A DNA stretch of 64,000 nucleotides from Sarocladium kiliense (GCA_030734395.1 JAUZTG010000029.1:4588001-4652000); one strand, 5' to 3'. Numbered from the stretch's first letter, positions 11,144 to 23,716 are shown. Program-made: numbers and translations. The notes: generated by a model from the letters alone, not told the origin.

Positions 11144-11818
11144 CTTGGAAGTTTCTGTATGAATCGAGCGAGGTTTGTGGTTGAAAGTTCTGGCTGTGGT
11201 GCGAGTGGTATTGATGACGATGACGCGGGGCAAAGCGCGGATGAGGTGATGGGGGGAGGCAAAGATGCCGGAAGCACTTGGTTGGGAGCCGCTTCCTTAT
11301 CATGCCTCCTGCTTGGCCAATGGTCACCTTAGTTTGGGGCTCTACAAGGAAACTTTCGGCGAGGTGAAAACCCACGTTGTTACCCATATTGGCTATTAGT
11401 CAAACCCACACCGGTTGCTGACAGGAGTGTCGGAACCTTGATGACAGGCAGCAAGTTCATCAGTCACGCTCAGGCCTGTCTAGGCATCCCACGCCTGCGC
11501 CTTGGCTCTAGCTGTCACTTCAGTTGGCGATGTATAGAGGGCCACTTGGAGTATAGCTTATATTCTATTTGCCATACCTTCAAGCAACATCATCGCCGGG
11601 TGTACACTGCTGTACACAGCTCGAAGGTCATCTTCCGTCCCCAGGGCCCACACGTCGCACACTCTTCACACACCACCCAGCATCTCGTGAATCATTCTAT
11701 TCCGTTTCATTCAGTATGTCACTGACCTATTCGTTAGGTGGACGAGTATCGCGTATATGCTATTCAGCTCATCGAGAACTGTGCCCATGATCGTGGCTGC
11801 TTCCCTGACGGACACCTT
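11144..11818. other. intergenic
   Basis: Holds the promoter of the DsbA-like gene and the 3' side of the elongation factor gene, both on the minus strand. No supported gene is seen. Confidence 0.4.
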
Positions 11819-12892
11819 TTACAGCTTCTGCATGGCAGCGATATCGGTGGACTGAACGTAATCCTCGAAGCCCTCGATCTGCTCCTGGAGATCGGTCGTG
11901 GAGACCTTCTCGTCCTCAATGACCAGGTTGATCTGCAGCTTGTTGATGCCGAAGCCAACAGGTACGCGCTTGGACTGACCCCAGACAAGGCCCTCCTGCT
12001 CAATGGCACGGACAGCGGCCTCAAGAGCATCCATGTCGGTCTCGTCATCTGATGTTATTTGAGGTTAGCAAGTTCCCCCTTGTCGTCATTGACCGCGGGT
12101 CTCATCACACAACCTTGTGCCAGTTGGCACAGAAGTGCCCCGAGTTAGACAGCGCAAAGACTGGGACATAACATACCCCAGGGTTTGACGTCAAGGGTGA
12201 CGACAGACTTAGCAGCGATCTTGGGCTTAGCTGCCTTCTTCTCGCGGTAGGCAGCCAGACGCTCCTCACGGACACGGGCAGCCTCGGCATCCTCCTCCTC
12301 GTCGTCACTGCCGAACAGGTCGACGTCATCATCGTCCTCCTCAGCAGCAGGGGCCTTGGCCGGGTTCAGGGTCACCTCGGCGACCTCGGGGCCGTAGGCG
12401 GTGTAGGGCTTGCTGGCATCACCGTCGAGGGTGGCGAACTCGCTCTCGTAAGAGGCAATGTGCTTGTACCAGCGGGCGGCGTGAGGGTATTTTGTGCTGT
12501 CGGGGGCGGACTTGAGGGCCTTGAAGGTAGCAACATCGGCCTGAGAGGCGGTGTAGCTGCGAGGGAAGGTGTCAGTTGGTGTGCGGTAGTATTTTGGTAG
12601 TATTTTTTGGACACGGTTTGGGATGGAGGGGTAACAGAGCACCACGAGCTCGCCCTTTAGAGCAAGCCTTCAACCGTCGCTATGGGCCTGGGGAATAGGG
12701 TGATGGGGAACATGTACATACCCAACAATGTAAGAGCGAGTCTGGAGCCAGTTGTTGAGGACTGCGCGTATTCTGTCAGTCTGTGCGCCTTGGAGTTGAG
12801 GCGGCCCAAAGCCCAAGCAGCGCGGGGCGAGGCGGCCGGGACGAATGCTCACCAGCAAGGCCAGAGTCAACAAGGAGATCGGTGAAACCCAT
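11819..12892 (-). CDS. EFB1: translation elongation factor 1-beta (eEF1B alpha, nucleotide exchange)
   Basis: Four exons: 12892-12853, 12761-12722, 12556-12177, 12048-11819; 229 residues. The two 40-nt first exons encode [14 protein letters not shown] and [14 protein letters not shown]. The GST-like N-terminal region continues with [15 protein letters not shown] strongly acidic linker ([18 protein letters not shown]) and a Lys-rich stretch follow. The C-terminal guanine-exchange domain includes [16 protein letters not shown] and [21 protein letters not shown] and ends in IAAMQKL. It recharges eEF1A with GTP during translation. The upstream region is CT-rich on the coding strand, as expected for strong constitutive expression. 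Assignment is certain. Confidence 0.96.
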
Positions 12893-14119
12893 TTTGGAGA
12901 TGTTTTGATTTCTTTTGGGCGAAGCCGGATATGTGTGAACTGAATCGAAAATGTATGTGGCGGAGGGGTTGGTGACGGTTGGAAGATGGAGGAGTTGAGG
13001 CTAGAAAAGAGAGGACCCTGGTGATATTATTTTTGCGCGCCACTGTGTCCAGTGGTGTTCTGGCCGGTTCCAGGCGGGGTTGGACACTGCGACACAGTGT
13101 AGCTACAACAACTTCAGGAGGGGAGGTGGGTTGCAGAGGCTGCTTGCCCCGCCACTGGGAAATTTTTTGGGCTTCTGCTCAGTTCCCCTCCCCCTCGCTC
13201 ATCATTGAGCGGCGGATGGGCAATGTGTCGTAGAGGGGCAATCACGTGGTCTTGATTAGTGGTGCTCGAGAACCCGTCTTTTGCTACCCTGTAGCGTCTA
13301 CCTGCTCCTGCATGGGGTGGGTCAGACTAAAATGCGCCTGCCGCTTTTGGGCAGTGCCAATGCTTTCGAGCCACTCCCGCCATCACTGAAGTTCAGTTGG
13401 CCAGGTAGGTCCGATCGGGAAGATCCAATGACGACGCCTCAGTTGCTTCACATCCATCCAGGTGCCAGCTGAGCTTGTACCGAGGATGCTTCTGACTGAA
13501 GTTCTTGCATCATTCACGTTGATATACCTTGCTTAGGGGCCTTCCCTCACTTGGCCACCTTATCCCAAGATTACCTTACAGAAGGCTGTTAAAACTCAGC
13601 GCCCTACCTACTTTAGTTCAACTGCCCCATCGCCAGGTCACCTGTTTCCACGACTCGATCATGCCGTTGTGTACTGGCGCAGAACCCAACCTTTGGTGGT
13701 GGCACAGGACAATCATGAACAGAGATGGGATCCAAGCTTTCAATTAACCTTGACCGGACTACCGCGCCAGAAGCCCATGTGCCACTGGAACATCTACGCA
13801 CAACAATCAGTGAGCCACGGTTCTTCCCGATCAGTGGGGCATCACATTGCCGTGACCAGTCCGCGTGTCGTAGTTTCGGGCCCAGCACCATCCGGATCGT
13901 CTTTCTTTCTTATTCTTAGCTCTAAGCTTACGACCATCACGCCCCGTTTTGCACGACATACCCCGGATTCTTCTCTTCCGAGCTTCTCCATTCCTCCTCT
14001 TCCTCCAATTCTTTTACGTTCCCCTTTGCACCTCCATCTTTCCCACGACTGCCCAAAGCACTCTTAACCTGCCTGGCTCTCATTCCATATTACGAGGAAA
14101 AAAGAAAGGAGGTGACAAG
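12893..14119. promoter_or_regulatory. divergent promoter region (EF-1-beta / ZIP transporter)
   Basis: A 1.2 kb intergenic stretch between divergently transcribed genes. Near 12960-13250 the minus strand carries pyrimidine tracts expected upstream of a translation-factor gene. At about 13900-14090 the plus strand is rich in TTCTTCC/CTCC, the probable leader of the zinc transporter. No further gene is supported. Confidence 0.45.
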
Positions 14120-16026
14120 ATGATTTGCCTCTCCAAAGCCGATGAGGATACGTTCCGGCGCTCAACCTGGAACCAGGCCCCCTCTCCTCTGGCCGCCAAA
14201 CATACCACTCGTCAAGATATGAATGGCATTTCTAATCTGAGGGAGCATGTAGAAGCTGGCCAGGCCGATGGAGGTTGTGGATGCGCTGGCGGGGGAGTCT
14301 TTGATCCGTCCAGCAGCGGTGATAAACAAGGTGGTGACGACAACGAGAGCTTGCCCGTGTCATCGGCCAACAAAAAGACCGACATGCGATGTGATGGTAC
14401 GTACAGTCAATCTCTCGGTTCTCTGTGTCGGGAATGCGTTCTGACTTGATGCAGCTCGCGTCTCGGCCTCCTCGATGAAGACCGGCGGTGACGGCCGATC
14501 TCATCTCTCTCCCCTGACCACCACGAAGCCCAGCAACACCAGTGTTGTTGCTTCTTGGACTTCTTGGCTCCTGTCCGTGGTCATTGCATCACTCTTCCTT
14601 AATCATTTCCCGCAGATTCTCTCTCGAATTTTCGTCATTGTGTACGACTCATCTGCTCATGCTGCCTCAGACAGCAACAATGTGTCTCTTGTTCACGACA
14701 CCATGAGCCCCTCCCTTCCCGGAGACCACCTCGTCGTTGCAAAGAGGGCATCGACCTGTGGCGAAGGTCGCGCGGGTGACAAGAGCGAGTACAACACTCC
14801 CTTACACGCCGGTGCGGTCATTATTGTTTGGTTCGTGTCGACGCTGGCCTGTGGATTTCCGATCCTGGCCAAGAAACTTCCCGGCCTTCGAATTCCCCCG
14901 CGTTTCTTCTTTGCCGTCCGGCATTTTGGCACCGGTGTCCTCATTGCGACTGCCTTCGTTCACCTTCTTCCTACCGCCTTCATTTCTTTGGGCGACCCTT
15001 GCCTAGGTGACTTCTGGACGAATGACTACGAAGCTATGCCTGGTGCTATCGCGCTTGCTGCCATCTTCTTCGTCGCCATCATTGAGATGGTCTTCCATCC
15101 ATCTCGTCACCTACCTACGGAGCCCTCGACGCCTGAAAATGGCCTTGAGGGGCGTCCTGTACAGACCGGCGCACCTCTGCGCCGTACTTGTTCCGAGAGT
15201 ACCGCCTTGCCCTTACGAGGCATGGCACCGCTTCACGGAAGTACGGCTAACATTGGTTACGGGTTGACACACCTTCAAGCTACTGCTGCCGCTGCTGATC
15301 GAGTCAGCCCAATTCGCGAAAGTCAGGCGGAAGCCTTGGCCATGAGCAAACATAATCTTTACCAAAGCTCTCACGAAAGTTCTTCCTCGCTAACAACGTG
15401 GGCGGAGCATAAACTGCGCAAGGAACGGCTGCAGTGTGTCTTGCTCGAGCTTGGTATCCTATTTCACAGTGTCTTTATCGGAATGGCACTTAGCGTATCG
15501 GTCGGCAGTGACTTTGTTGTCCTGCTTATCGCAATCGTATTCCATCGTGAGTTCTCAGGCCTTGCTTGCTCTGAACCACTTCTGACGCCATGACAGAAAC
15601 TTTCGAGGGTCTTGCCCTTGGATCGCGCATCGCTTCTGTAACATGGGGTGATAAGACCAAGCAGCCATGGATCATGGCTGCAGCTTATGGTTGCACGTGA
15701 GTACATCTATACAGGGCACCTGCATCGCCTCCGTCCTGACCCATGTCTGACTTGATGTTCAACACAGGACTCCTGTCGGCCAGGCTATTGGATTAGCTAC
15801 CTCGTCGTTATATCGCCCTGACTCCCAGGTTGGGCTGCTCCTGGTTGGTATAATGAATGCTATTTCGGCTGGGTTACTGACCTACGCCTCACTGGTCGAG
15901 CTTCTATCCGAGGATTTCCTCAGTGACGAGAGCTGGCGCCTGTTGCGCGGTAAAAGTCGCATTGTCGCATGCGTCCTCGTCTTTCTGGGGGCTTTTTTCA
16001 TGAGCCTCGTTGGTGCGTGGGCCTGA
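14120..16026 (+). CDS. ZIP-family zinc/iron transporter
   Basis: Four exons: 14120-14396, 14455-15546, 15597-15696, 15768-16026; 575 residues. After a long hydrophilic N-terminus come the ZIP membrane segments: AGAVIIVWFVSTLACGFPIL, then FFAVRHFGTGVLIATAFVHL with the metal-binding His. A Ser-rich cytosolic loop of about 150 residues lies between TM3 and TM4. Then come LGILFHSVFIGMALSV and the signature HQTFEGLALGSRI, whose His codon ends exon 2. The C-terminus is membrane-embedded (ACVLVFLGAFFMSLVGAWA). The protein should import Zn2+ or Fe2+ into the cytosol. An additional N-terminal hydrophobic segment (SWLLSVVIASLFLNHFPQIL) precedes the core. The frame is open upstream of 14120 to an earlier start. 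Confidence 0.88.
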
Positions 16027-16370
16027 AAATGGCCACACGTCTCCCGTGATCATCCTTCCAGCTCAGCAGGCAGAGAGATCGCCCATGGGAAGGTCAGGTG
16101 AGGGCCAAAACCTGGAACAACAAATCATCAGCAATAACCATATTGGGTAATTGGTTCAAGATGTGTTAAGCTGATATGTGCAGCTGGAAATCTGCCACAT
16201 CTTGGAACAGTGGTATTCACATCTTGGAACAGTGGTATTTGAGGTATTGCTCGAATTGGTATCATTCTTCAACAAATGATACGATATGGAACGACGACGA
16301 AGGTGGAAACTGAGATTTGAGATTTTCTTTTAGTCTTGAAGATGGAGATTCAACACTCCTTGTTCGTTTA
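16027..16370. other. convergent 3' region
   Basis: 3' regions of the ZIP transporter (plus) and the 2OG-oxygenase-like gene (minus). It contains a 22-bp tandem duplication and nothing else recognisable. Confidence 0.4.
16196..16239 (+). repeat. 22-bp perfect tandem duplication
   Basis: Two adjacent identical copies of a 22-base unit (starting CACATCTTGGAACAG), 16196-16217 and 16218-16239, in the 3' flank of the zinc transporter. It is a simple slippage-type duplication. Confidence 0.9.
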
Positions 16371-17605
16371 TTATGAAACAGTATTCTTAGCAACCACACC
16401 CCTCGCAAACTCACCAAATGTTAAGTGCTGCTCAATATCCACCTCCTCGCCCAGATTCGGCTGCGTAAAGACTGCGAGGGTATTCCGCGCCACTCTTCCG
16501 TCGCTAACGCTAGACCTAACCCCTCGTACAAAGTGCGGCACGGCTTTGAACCTTCCCTTGGTGATGCGCTCCAGTGCCTCTCCAGTCTGGAATGCAATGC
16601 AGTCCCGTGGAATCTTCACCTGCACCGTCTCTCCCGCCCGGGACTTGATATAAAGCCCTGCGTCCGGGTCTGGCGAAGCTGGGAGCTCGTCTAGTGGCGG
16701 GAGAGAGGCGCCCGAAGCCGGGGCGGATGTGGTAGGAGGCACAGCAGTGCTGGTATTCTTCTCATCAATGAACATAGCGGAGGTCAGGCCTGTCAGACAG
16801 CCATGATCAAGGTGCGTGGCACACCAATCATCATCGTCGCTGCTGCCCTCCGATGGATCAGCCTCTTGGGGGAAGTAGTGGAGAAGCCTGGCCTTTGTGG
16901 TGCTTGAGGTGCTGACGACGTGCTCGAGGTAGCCCTTGGGGTAGCCTTCAATGTCCTTCTCGGCGAAACGGTCACATGAACGGGCAACGAGGACAGCGAC
17001 ATCGATAATGAGGCCACAGAGGGTGGTTACGGCGGGCTTGAATCCGGGCAAGACGGTCTCATCGGGCCAGACATTAGGCGACAGGTACTCTGGGAAGTTG
17101 GCGGCGGAGAACTCGGACGTGGGCTTTGCACACTCCAATGTCGGATCGACATAGAAAGCGCAGTTAGCGTAGTAGGAGCCCTTGAAGGTGTCGACCTGGC
17201 CATTCTTGAGAGTTTCCTTGCCGAGAGACCAGCCAGTGAGATACTTTGCCTCTACGTTCTCCAGCTTCTCTGGGTGGTTGTCAGTATAATCAAGATGAGG
17301 GTCTCCAATGAGCTGAGACGGCGTATTCTCACCAAGCTCCTCCTTAGGGAGGTTTCCGAGGTAGGAGGCATAGGACAAGGCAAGGTGCCTCAATTGAGGG
17401 AATTCTTGTGGTACATCTTTGACAACGAGAATCCCCAGTGAGTCGGGACCGAATGCCTCCTGAAGAGTCTCGAATGCAATGTTACCTGTTTGATGAGGAA
17501 GTAAGCTGGGCTGCGCGAAGGTTCGACGCCTTGCATGCAACAAGGTTACTTACCCTCCTTCAAGTCATTGAGTGACACGGTCACTGCCTTGGCTTGTTGA
17601 ACCAT
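16371..17605 (-). CDS. 2-oxoglutarate/Fe(II) oxygenase-like (IPNS/clavaminate synthase-like) protein
   Basis: Two exons, 17605-17554 and 17485-16371; 388 residues. The short first exon gives MVQQAKAVTVSLNDLKEG, joined in phase to NIAFETLQEAFGPDSLGILV. The double-stranded beta-helix core shows an H-x-D metal pair in WCATHLDHGCLTGL and a distal His in KAVPHFVRG, with an Arg in the strand VARNTLAVFTQP where 2-oxoglutarate would bind. A low-complexity Ser/Pro insertion (STAVPPTTSAPASG) sits between them. The family is fungal and largely uncharacterised, so substrate and pathway cannot be told from sequence. It shares a 0.9 kb divergent promoter region with FRG1. Confidence 0.8.
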
Positions 17606-18514
17606 CTCGGTACTCGACGTTTGTTTGAAAGCTGTTTGTATGCGAACTTGAATGCTGCAAGTGTTTGGCAGCGAAAGGAGAGACGATAGCTTCGTGTGAA
17701 AGATGGGAAATAATGCCAATTGTCGTTGCCACCTTCTAGAAACAGACGCAGCGTTTACGTAACCCTGGCTGCTGGTGTTCAACGGAGCTACGCGATTAGA
17801 GTCGGCGGGCTCCGAACAAGCTATACACTTCCCCAGACGTCACATCCACATGTCTCTCTGCCCTGACTTTGGATGAAAGAGGGTTCCGGGTCAATGGCAT
17901 AGACAGGTCAGTGCTATCTTCTGCTGCCGTCGGAGACCTGCGCTGCACCTCATTGTCACATCTCCTAGTATTGCTCTATCTGAGGAACCTGCAGTGCGAT
18001 ATGTGGAACGCCAAGCTCAATTTGGCAGTCATCCTTATCCAGCGACCGCGCTTGGTCCAAGAATTCCAGGCCTATCTACTCTAGCTCCAGAGTCGAGGCC
18101 TTCAGAACATGGATGCGAACCTCGTAGTTAGCTTCATACGTATCTTACTTGCCCCAACTCTGCAGGTTGCGGTTCGGCAATCTAGCGCGACAACGTTGCT
18201 GCACGCCACTGAGTTGGATAAGAAATTCAAGAATCACCCCATTGAGAAGGCAAATCTTGGGAAACTCGATACAAAATCACGCTTCTTTCTTAAACCAAAG
18301 GCTGAAGCTTGCGCAGCAGCGCCAGTGCGAACAGATATCTCCCTGGCTGTGTTTTGACCCAGGTGCGTTCCTAGAGGTACCCCCCGATGCGAAGCGGGAC
18401 CTTGAATAACCCACTCGGTGCGCGACGTCGACAGGTCCCAGAGTTTCCCGCCTTGCGATCTACAGAATCTGGACAGCTACTATTTTCGAACACCTACACA
18501 ACCCAATTCTAGCC
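17606..18514. promoter_or_regulatory. divergent promoter region (2OG-like / FRG1)
   Basis: About 0.9 kb between divergent genes. Short plus-strand frames at 17869-18409 resemble no family. No supported gene or RNA is seen. Confidence 0.4.
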
Positions 18515-19389
18515 ATGGTCAAGCCACTCTCCTTCAAGGGCGACAAGAAGCCCAAGAAGAGAAAGCGAGCCGAGAAACCCACGGATGCGGGCCCAAGCGA
18601 CGACGACGCCAGGGCGGCACAGGTCCAGAAGCTCGATGAAGATACAGACAACGACGACAGCTGGGTCGCGGCCGACTCACCGGCTGACGTCGCCGGCCCC
18701 GTCATGTTCGTCCTGCCGACCGACAAGCCTTCTGCTCTTGCATGCGACCCAAGCGGCGAGATCTTCACTATTCCCATCGAAAACATTGTAGACGGGAACC
18801 CAGCCACCGCGGAGCCTCATGACGTAAGGCAGGTTTGGGTCGCGAACAAGATATCTGGAACAGAGAATTATCGCTTCAAGGGACATCATGGAAAGTGAGG
18901 AGGTTCCATTCTCATACCTGGAATCGTCAATGCTAACGAAATCTTCCTAGGTATCTTGCCTGTGACAAGATCGGCCACCTGTCAGCCACATCTGAAGCCG
19001 TGTCGCCCCTCGAGTGCTGGAGCGTGATCCCAACAGCCGACACTCGAGGAACTTTCCAGCTTCAGACACTTCGCGACACGTTTCTCACCATCGCGCCGTC
19101 CAAGTCATCCAAGAGCCCCGACGCCACCGATGTCCGGGGTGATGCCGATTCCATCACCTTTAACACAACGCTGCGTATTAGGATGCAGGCGCGGTTCAAA
19201 CCACGCCTCAAGGCTTCCAAAGAAGAGAAGGCGCTTGCTAAGATCAGCAGGCGCGAGTTGGAAGAGGCGGCTGGCCGCAGACTAAACGAGGACGAAGTCA
19301 AGTTATTGAAGAGGGCTAGGAGGGAGGGTGATTATCACGAACGGCTACTGGAAATTAAGGTGAAGAACAAGCACGACAAATTTGGCTGA
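18515..19389 (+). CDS. FRG1: FRG1-like actin-bundling/RNA-processing protein
   Basis: Two exons, 18515-18894 and 18951-19389; 272 residues. The N-terminus has a basic nuclear-type stretch (KKPKKRKRAEK). A fascin-like beta-trefoil domain follows: VWVANKISGTENYRFKGHHG runs across the intron into KYLACDKIGHLSATSEAVSP, then ECWSVIPTADTRGTFQLQT. The C-terminus carries the conserved basic helix with MQARFKPRLKASKEEKALAK. FRG1 homologues are nuclear/nucleolar proteins linked to pre-mRNA and rRNA biogenesis. Length and order match the family. It converges on the WDR89-like gene, with 253 nt between stop codons. Confidence 0.9.
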
Positions 19390-19642
19390 ACCGTTTGCTT
19401 TGCATTGTTGGATTGCCAGATGCGCTTTGATGGCCCTCTGAGGGCCTCTTTTGCTGAGTCTGAGTTCTTGGCTTCTGAGCTCCAATGTTGTCGCCAGGAT
19501 GAACAGCCTTACAACGGCATGGTACATGCCACGGCTGGAAATTGTCACCAAACAACATCACTTTGCTTGAATAGCTCAAGCCATAGGACAAGACAAAGGG
19601 GAGACCGGATGTAACGACAGAAGATCACATGGATATCATGCC

Positions 19643-20949
19643 TCAGCTGCGCCACGCCCTGATGTGGCCATCCTCGCCCGCCGTGAAGACGAGTCTCTCC
19701 TCGTCGAAGAAGCAGAACGATCGGACAATCTCCTCGCCATGTGCTCCGGGCATGCTGACGGCATCGTTTCTGCTCAGTACCCAGCCGTCCTGGGGCGTGC
19801 GAGCCATAAACGTCAACTCGAATGACTGGCGCCTATATAGCATCATAGTCAGTGCCTTGTTGACTTAGAGGAAGCTCATCCTGTGACATGAAGTTCCCGC
19901 TGTGAGAGTGGTTGCATGCTAGGAGAGGCTGTGAGGAATGGGAGAGAGACTGACTCTTGTGCACCGGCGCCGACAACGGCACCACTACCATCCAGCTTTG
20001 GCGTCACGTCTGCCACATACTGGGAATCGAGCACTGTTCTCATGTCTCCGAAGTCCTGAGTGGCATCGCCACTTGGCCGCTCCTCCGCCATGTCGTACAA
20101 CGCAAACCGCTCATCATGAGACAGTGCTACAACTTCCGTGCTCGTAAGGAACCCCGCATGGTGAATTGAGGCATTGTGGTTGAAAGTCTGAATTGTCAGA
20201 TCATCTTCATCGGGAATACGCGTGTCATGCACGCTGACGAGACCATCGGTTGAGCCTGAGAGGAGGAGCTCAGGTGTGGAAGGGTGAAAGGCTAGTGTTG
20301 TCACGTCGTCGCTGTGAACTTCGTGGTAGGCGGCTTTAGGTGTAGGATTTGAACGAACATCCCTGGTATTCAAACTCAGCATGTCTCTGATAAAATCTGG
20401 CTGACTGGACGGTGGTGCATGAGGAGTGTTCAGAGAGGAAGCATTGGGTGGCCTACCATAGAAGGATTGACGCAGTGTGGTTTTGGAGTTCGGTGCCAAC
20501 GGCAATTGTTTGAGTGCTTGCATTGCAAGCCATTGAGAGGATCGGTGTTTGACTCGCTGATGGACAATCATTCTCGTCAGCCATCCGCAATCCTGTGGTT
20601 ATCTTTGTTTCACTCATAACAATGTACCTGTGAACTGAGCTACCCTCGCTCCCTCACCTGCGACCCTCAAGTCCCAAACCCCTACGCTTCCATCCTCACC
20701 TGCCGTGCAAACAACACCGCTTTCCCAGTCGAAAATGCCCAATGAAGTAATGTTGCCATGGCTGGTAGTCCACGACGCAGCGGGACCTGCGGAGAGGCCT
20801 GCAGAGGGCCGGAAGAGCGCAAGACGCTGGTCGGATGTGATGGAGACGACACCGTCTGAAGCTATGCGGTCAACAGCGAGTACGTAAACATCGGTGTGGG
20901 ATTGGCTGGGTTGGTAGCGATAGCTGTCAATGTTGTTGAGAGCGTACAT
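19643..20949 (-). CDS. WD40-repeat protein, WDR89-like
   Basis: Four exons: 20949-20628, 20556-20457, 20362-19955, 19832-19643; 339 residues. The 100-nt second exon lies in a frame hidden by a longer spurious frame. Read correctly it gives ASQTPILSMACN...IAVGTELQNHTASILLW, which matches the WD repeat expected here. WD-type strands are visible at VVCTAGEDGSVGVWDLR, LLLSGSTDGLVSVHDTR and LVFTAGEDGHIRAWR. The protein should form a single beta-propeller acting as a scaffold. The overall pattern matches the fungal WDR89 family, whose role is not well defined. The intron-1 acceptor was chosen over an upstream AG because it gives the family junction VAQFT-ASQTP and has a CTGAC branch site. Confidence 0.85.
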
Positions 20950-21474
20950 GACCGTTGTGTGTCTTCCTTTTTAGGCTGGTCCTCGAGTAGCGGCGTATGT
21001 GTGTTCTCTGTTGTCTGATGAGAGATTGGGAATCAAAAGAAAGCTTTGACTCATTGACTGTCTCGGTGCATGAGGCAGCCGCCGACAAGTATGTGTTGGT
21101 CTGAGGTTGAGGTGCAAGATGGCGGAATATTTTCTCCCCAGTTGCCTCCAACTTACGCTGCCCCTCGTTATTAAGTGGATAAGCCCAGCCTGCCTGGAGT
21201 TGCCAATGTGACCAATAACGGAAACCTTAGTTCAGCAATTTCATGAATGTTGCTAACTGCATTGTTAAATAATTTCATATGATTACTCGAGGTTCATCCC
21301 TCAGTTTGATATGTGTCTATACAAGAACTCAGTCGGAAAGGAGTTTGACCCAAGCAATATCAAGACACGCCTCCAGGGACCCCATGCTGTTACAGAAAAC
21401 AGATACCGAACGCCGACTAAAATGCTGTCCCCCTCCTCATGCTCAATAGACTCATGCGAGCCTCTCTGTGTAAT
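20950..21474. other. intergenic
   Basis: Promoter of the WDR89-like gene and 3' flank of the carrier gene, both on the minus strand. No additional gene is seen. Confidence 0.4.
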
Positions 21475-22881
21475 TCACTGGTCCTCCTGCGCTCGTTTGT
21501 TGACGCCTCTGAAGGCTCTTTTGCTGACTTCGTAGCTGCTGATCATGATCGCGCACGCCGGAGCAACCTTGAGTGTCCGGGGAATCCATCCTTTCCAAAG
21601 CCCAGAGACTCCTTCTGTCTTGAAAATATGCCACAAGAGACGGACCATATTCATCTCCTCCGGTGCATGAGCTGCTACTTTAACAGAAGTAGATCCCGAT
21701 ATTGAAGCGGACGGTACTTCGCGATACACCTGTGTGCGCGTTTTGCCCACGTCGAAAGGCGTGGTGACGATGGACGCGAAAGCGCCCGATGTGGCACCAG
21801 AAATGAAACTATCCACGAACACTTCGCCATGGTTCTCGCGGCTTTGTGAGCGGCGTCGAGCTCTTGATCGAGATTCTCCTCTCTCAAGATTCCTGCCTCG
21901 TCGTTCATCGCGGAAGTCCGTGAGCTTTGCACGCATCGTTTCATAGCCCCACCAGTAGATGCCCGAGAAAGGCACGTCGCGCCACAAAGTCAAGCTCAGA
22001 CCTCTCCAGAGTGAGGCGTATCCATGAGCACCAACCATTTCGCGTACGCCAGCGAAGGTCTCTGAGAGAACGCTTCCAGACTTTCCGGAAGCAGCTTGCA
22101 TCCGTGTACGAACTAATTCGATAGGGCTTACCGCAGTAGCAGCGAGAGCACGGGCAACGGACCCTGCGGTAAGAGGTGCGGATTCGTCCGACAATTTAGA
22201 AAAAGGACTCGCGTGATTGTACCGCATCCAGTCGTAACCGGTGAAGTAAATTATGTTCGCGGGAACCGTCATGACCAGCGTGGGAGACAGGCCTCGCCAG
22301 AGAGTTGAAAGACCCTCATTGCGAGCAATCTTGCGCAATCCGTCAAATGTTGAGTTGTACGTCTTCTTCTGCACCTCCTGTACTGCACAGCTCGCGGCAG
22401 ACGCTGGAGCGGTGATGCCTTCAAGTTGAGGGCTGGCGATGCAGAACTCTGCTGTGTTGCTTCCAGCGAAGAACACCTCCCTGCAGCACGCAGTGACACC
22501 GAGACTTGCGGTTTGGGATGGAGTGAGATTCTTGGGAGACTTTGCCAATCGAGAGAAGTCAACCGAGGATGTAGGTGTTTGTTGTGACTGAAGGCGGACT
22601 CGAACGACGTCAAGAGGAGTTACTATGGGCAATGGGTCAGCTTAATGGCTTCTCAATGCAACCCAAGGAAGCGTGCAAAACACACCTAGCAGTGATGTCA
22701 GGAGGCTGCCGGAAACTGCAGAGATCATCTTCTGGCCTGCGGACAAGGCATCAGGTTCATCGTCACCAGCGCTGGCAGGCGTCGAGCCGACCATGGTTGG
22801 GATGGCGAAGGGCTTTTCGATGCCATCACGAGTGATGGGAATGTCGTTGTGGCCGCCAGAGATGTGCACGACAGAGGCCAT
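21475..22881 (-). CDS. MTM1: mitochondrial carrier, MTM1/SLC25A39-40 type
   Basis: Two exons, 22881-22686 and 22622-21475; 447 residues. All three mitochondrial-carrier signatures are present: TPLDVVRVRLQSQQ, SPIELVRTRMQAAS and TPFDVGKTRTQVYRE. Each is followed by a typical second half such as GLSTLWRGLSPTLVM and GVSGLWKGWIPRTLKV. A long insertion in the first repeat (about residues 85-150) with a CC pair and NTAEFC matches the matrix loop of the MTM1 group, which carries glutathione and is needed for mitochondrial manganese/iron handling. A basic, Arg/Ser-rich insertion (RSRARRRSQSRENHG) sits before the third repeat. The N-terminal 50 residues are a hydrophilic extension. Inner-membrane location is expected. 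Confidence 0.92.
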
Positions 22882-23716
22882 CCTGTCGGCACTACTGTGA
22901 AGCTTTGCAAAACACGCGACTCGGGGTATCGGACGAGAAAGCCGAGGTCAGGTTGCGATAACGAACGTGCGGTAGGGGCGCAGAGGGAAGAAGTCGAGAG
23001 TCGAAAGCTAACACTCCGGATATCAAAGGCACTTGAGGAGGTGAGAAGGTCGTGCAGGGAAACGCAGGGGATAGGACGGCTTGAGGAGGAAGGAATGAAG
23101 GAGGAGCGTCAGTCTCGATGGTCGCGTCATGATCTTCAACGTTGTGGCGGCGAAATTCGCTAGTAAACTCGATCGCATGGAACACGGCAGAAAAAAAGGG
23201 CCTGGAGCTTCGAGTCTCCGCTCCGCGCCTGCTCCTTCCCTCCGGCTACCGGCGCTGGACAAAGGGGTGCCACTCCAGGGCCCACTGTGATTGCCCAACG
23301 ACTCGCCTGTAGCTGCGCTGCTCCAGTGGATACTCCTGCCAAGTCCGTTTCTGGGGCCGATCCAGGCCCAACAACTTACCGTTGTAAGCCGAAGCTGTTC
23401 GGCCTAAGGTACGTCCTGATTGGCCACATTCGAGAAATGGGCTCCATCCGCAACTTCGGCGTGACGCATTCGAGGGCATTAACCTACCCTATACGTTCTC
23501 GTCTCACCTCGTCCAGTTTGTCTTGTACAAGCAACTTGCCACCCCATATCACCCGAGTGCAGTCAATGAGCCTCATTCTATGGGCTTTCCGATAAGATTG
23601 ACAAGCTATAGGCCATGTTAGAAGCTTTGTGAGGAGTTCTGGTCCTTGCAATACCCAACCACAGCCATCAACACACAATCTAAAAAGCAGACCTTGGAAT
23701 TCTCAATCGTTTCGTT
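22882..23716. promoter_or_regulatory. divergent promoter region (MTM1 / F-box gene)
   Basis: About 0.8 kb between divergent genes. No supported gene is seen. The short frames here overlap one another on both strands. Confidence 0.4.

Noticed and set aside
12049..12176. GTGATGAG in EF-1-beta intron 3 resembling a snoRNA C box
   Set aside because: No matching D box (CTGA) follows at the right distance and no terminal stem is visible.
20457..20571. Continuous frame MIVHQRVKHRSSQWL joined to the WDR89-like exon 3
   Set aside because: Another frame gives the WD-repeat residues expected here and is bounded by proper splice sites.
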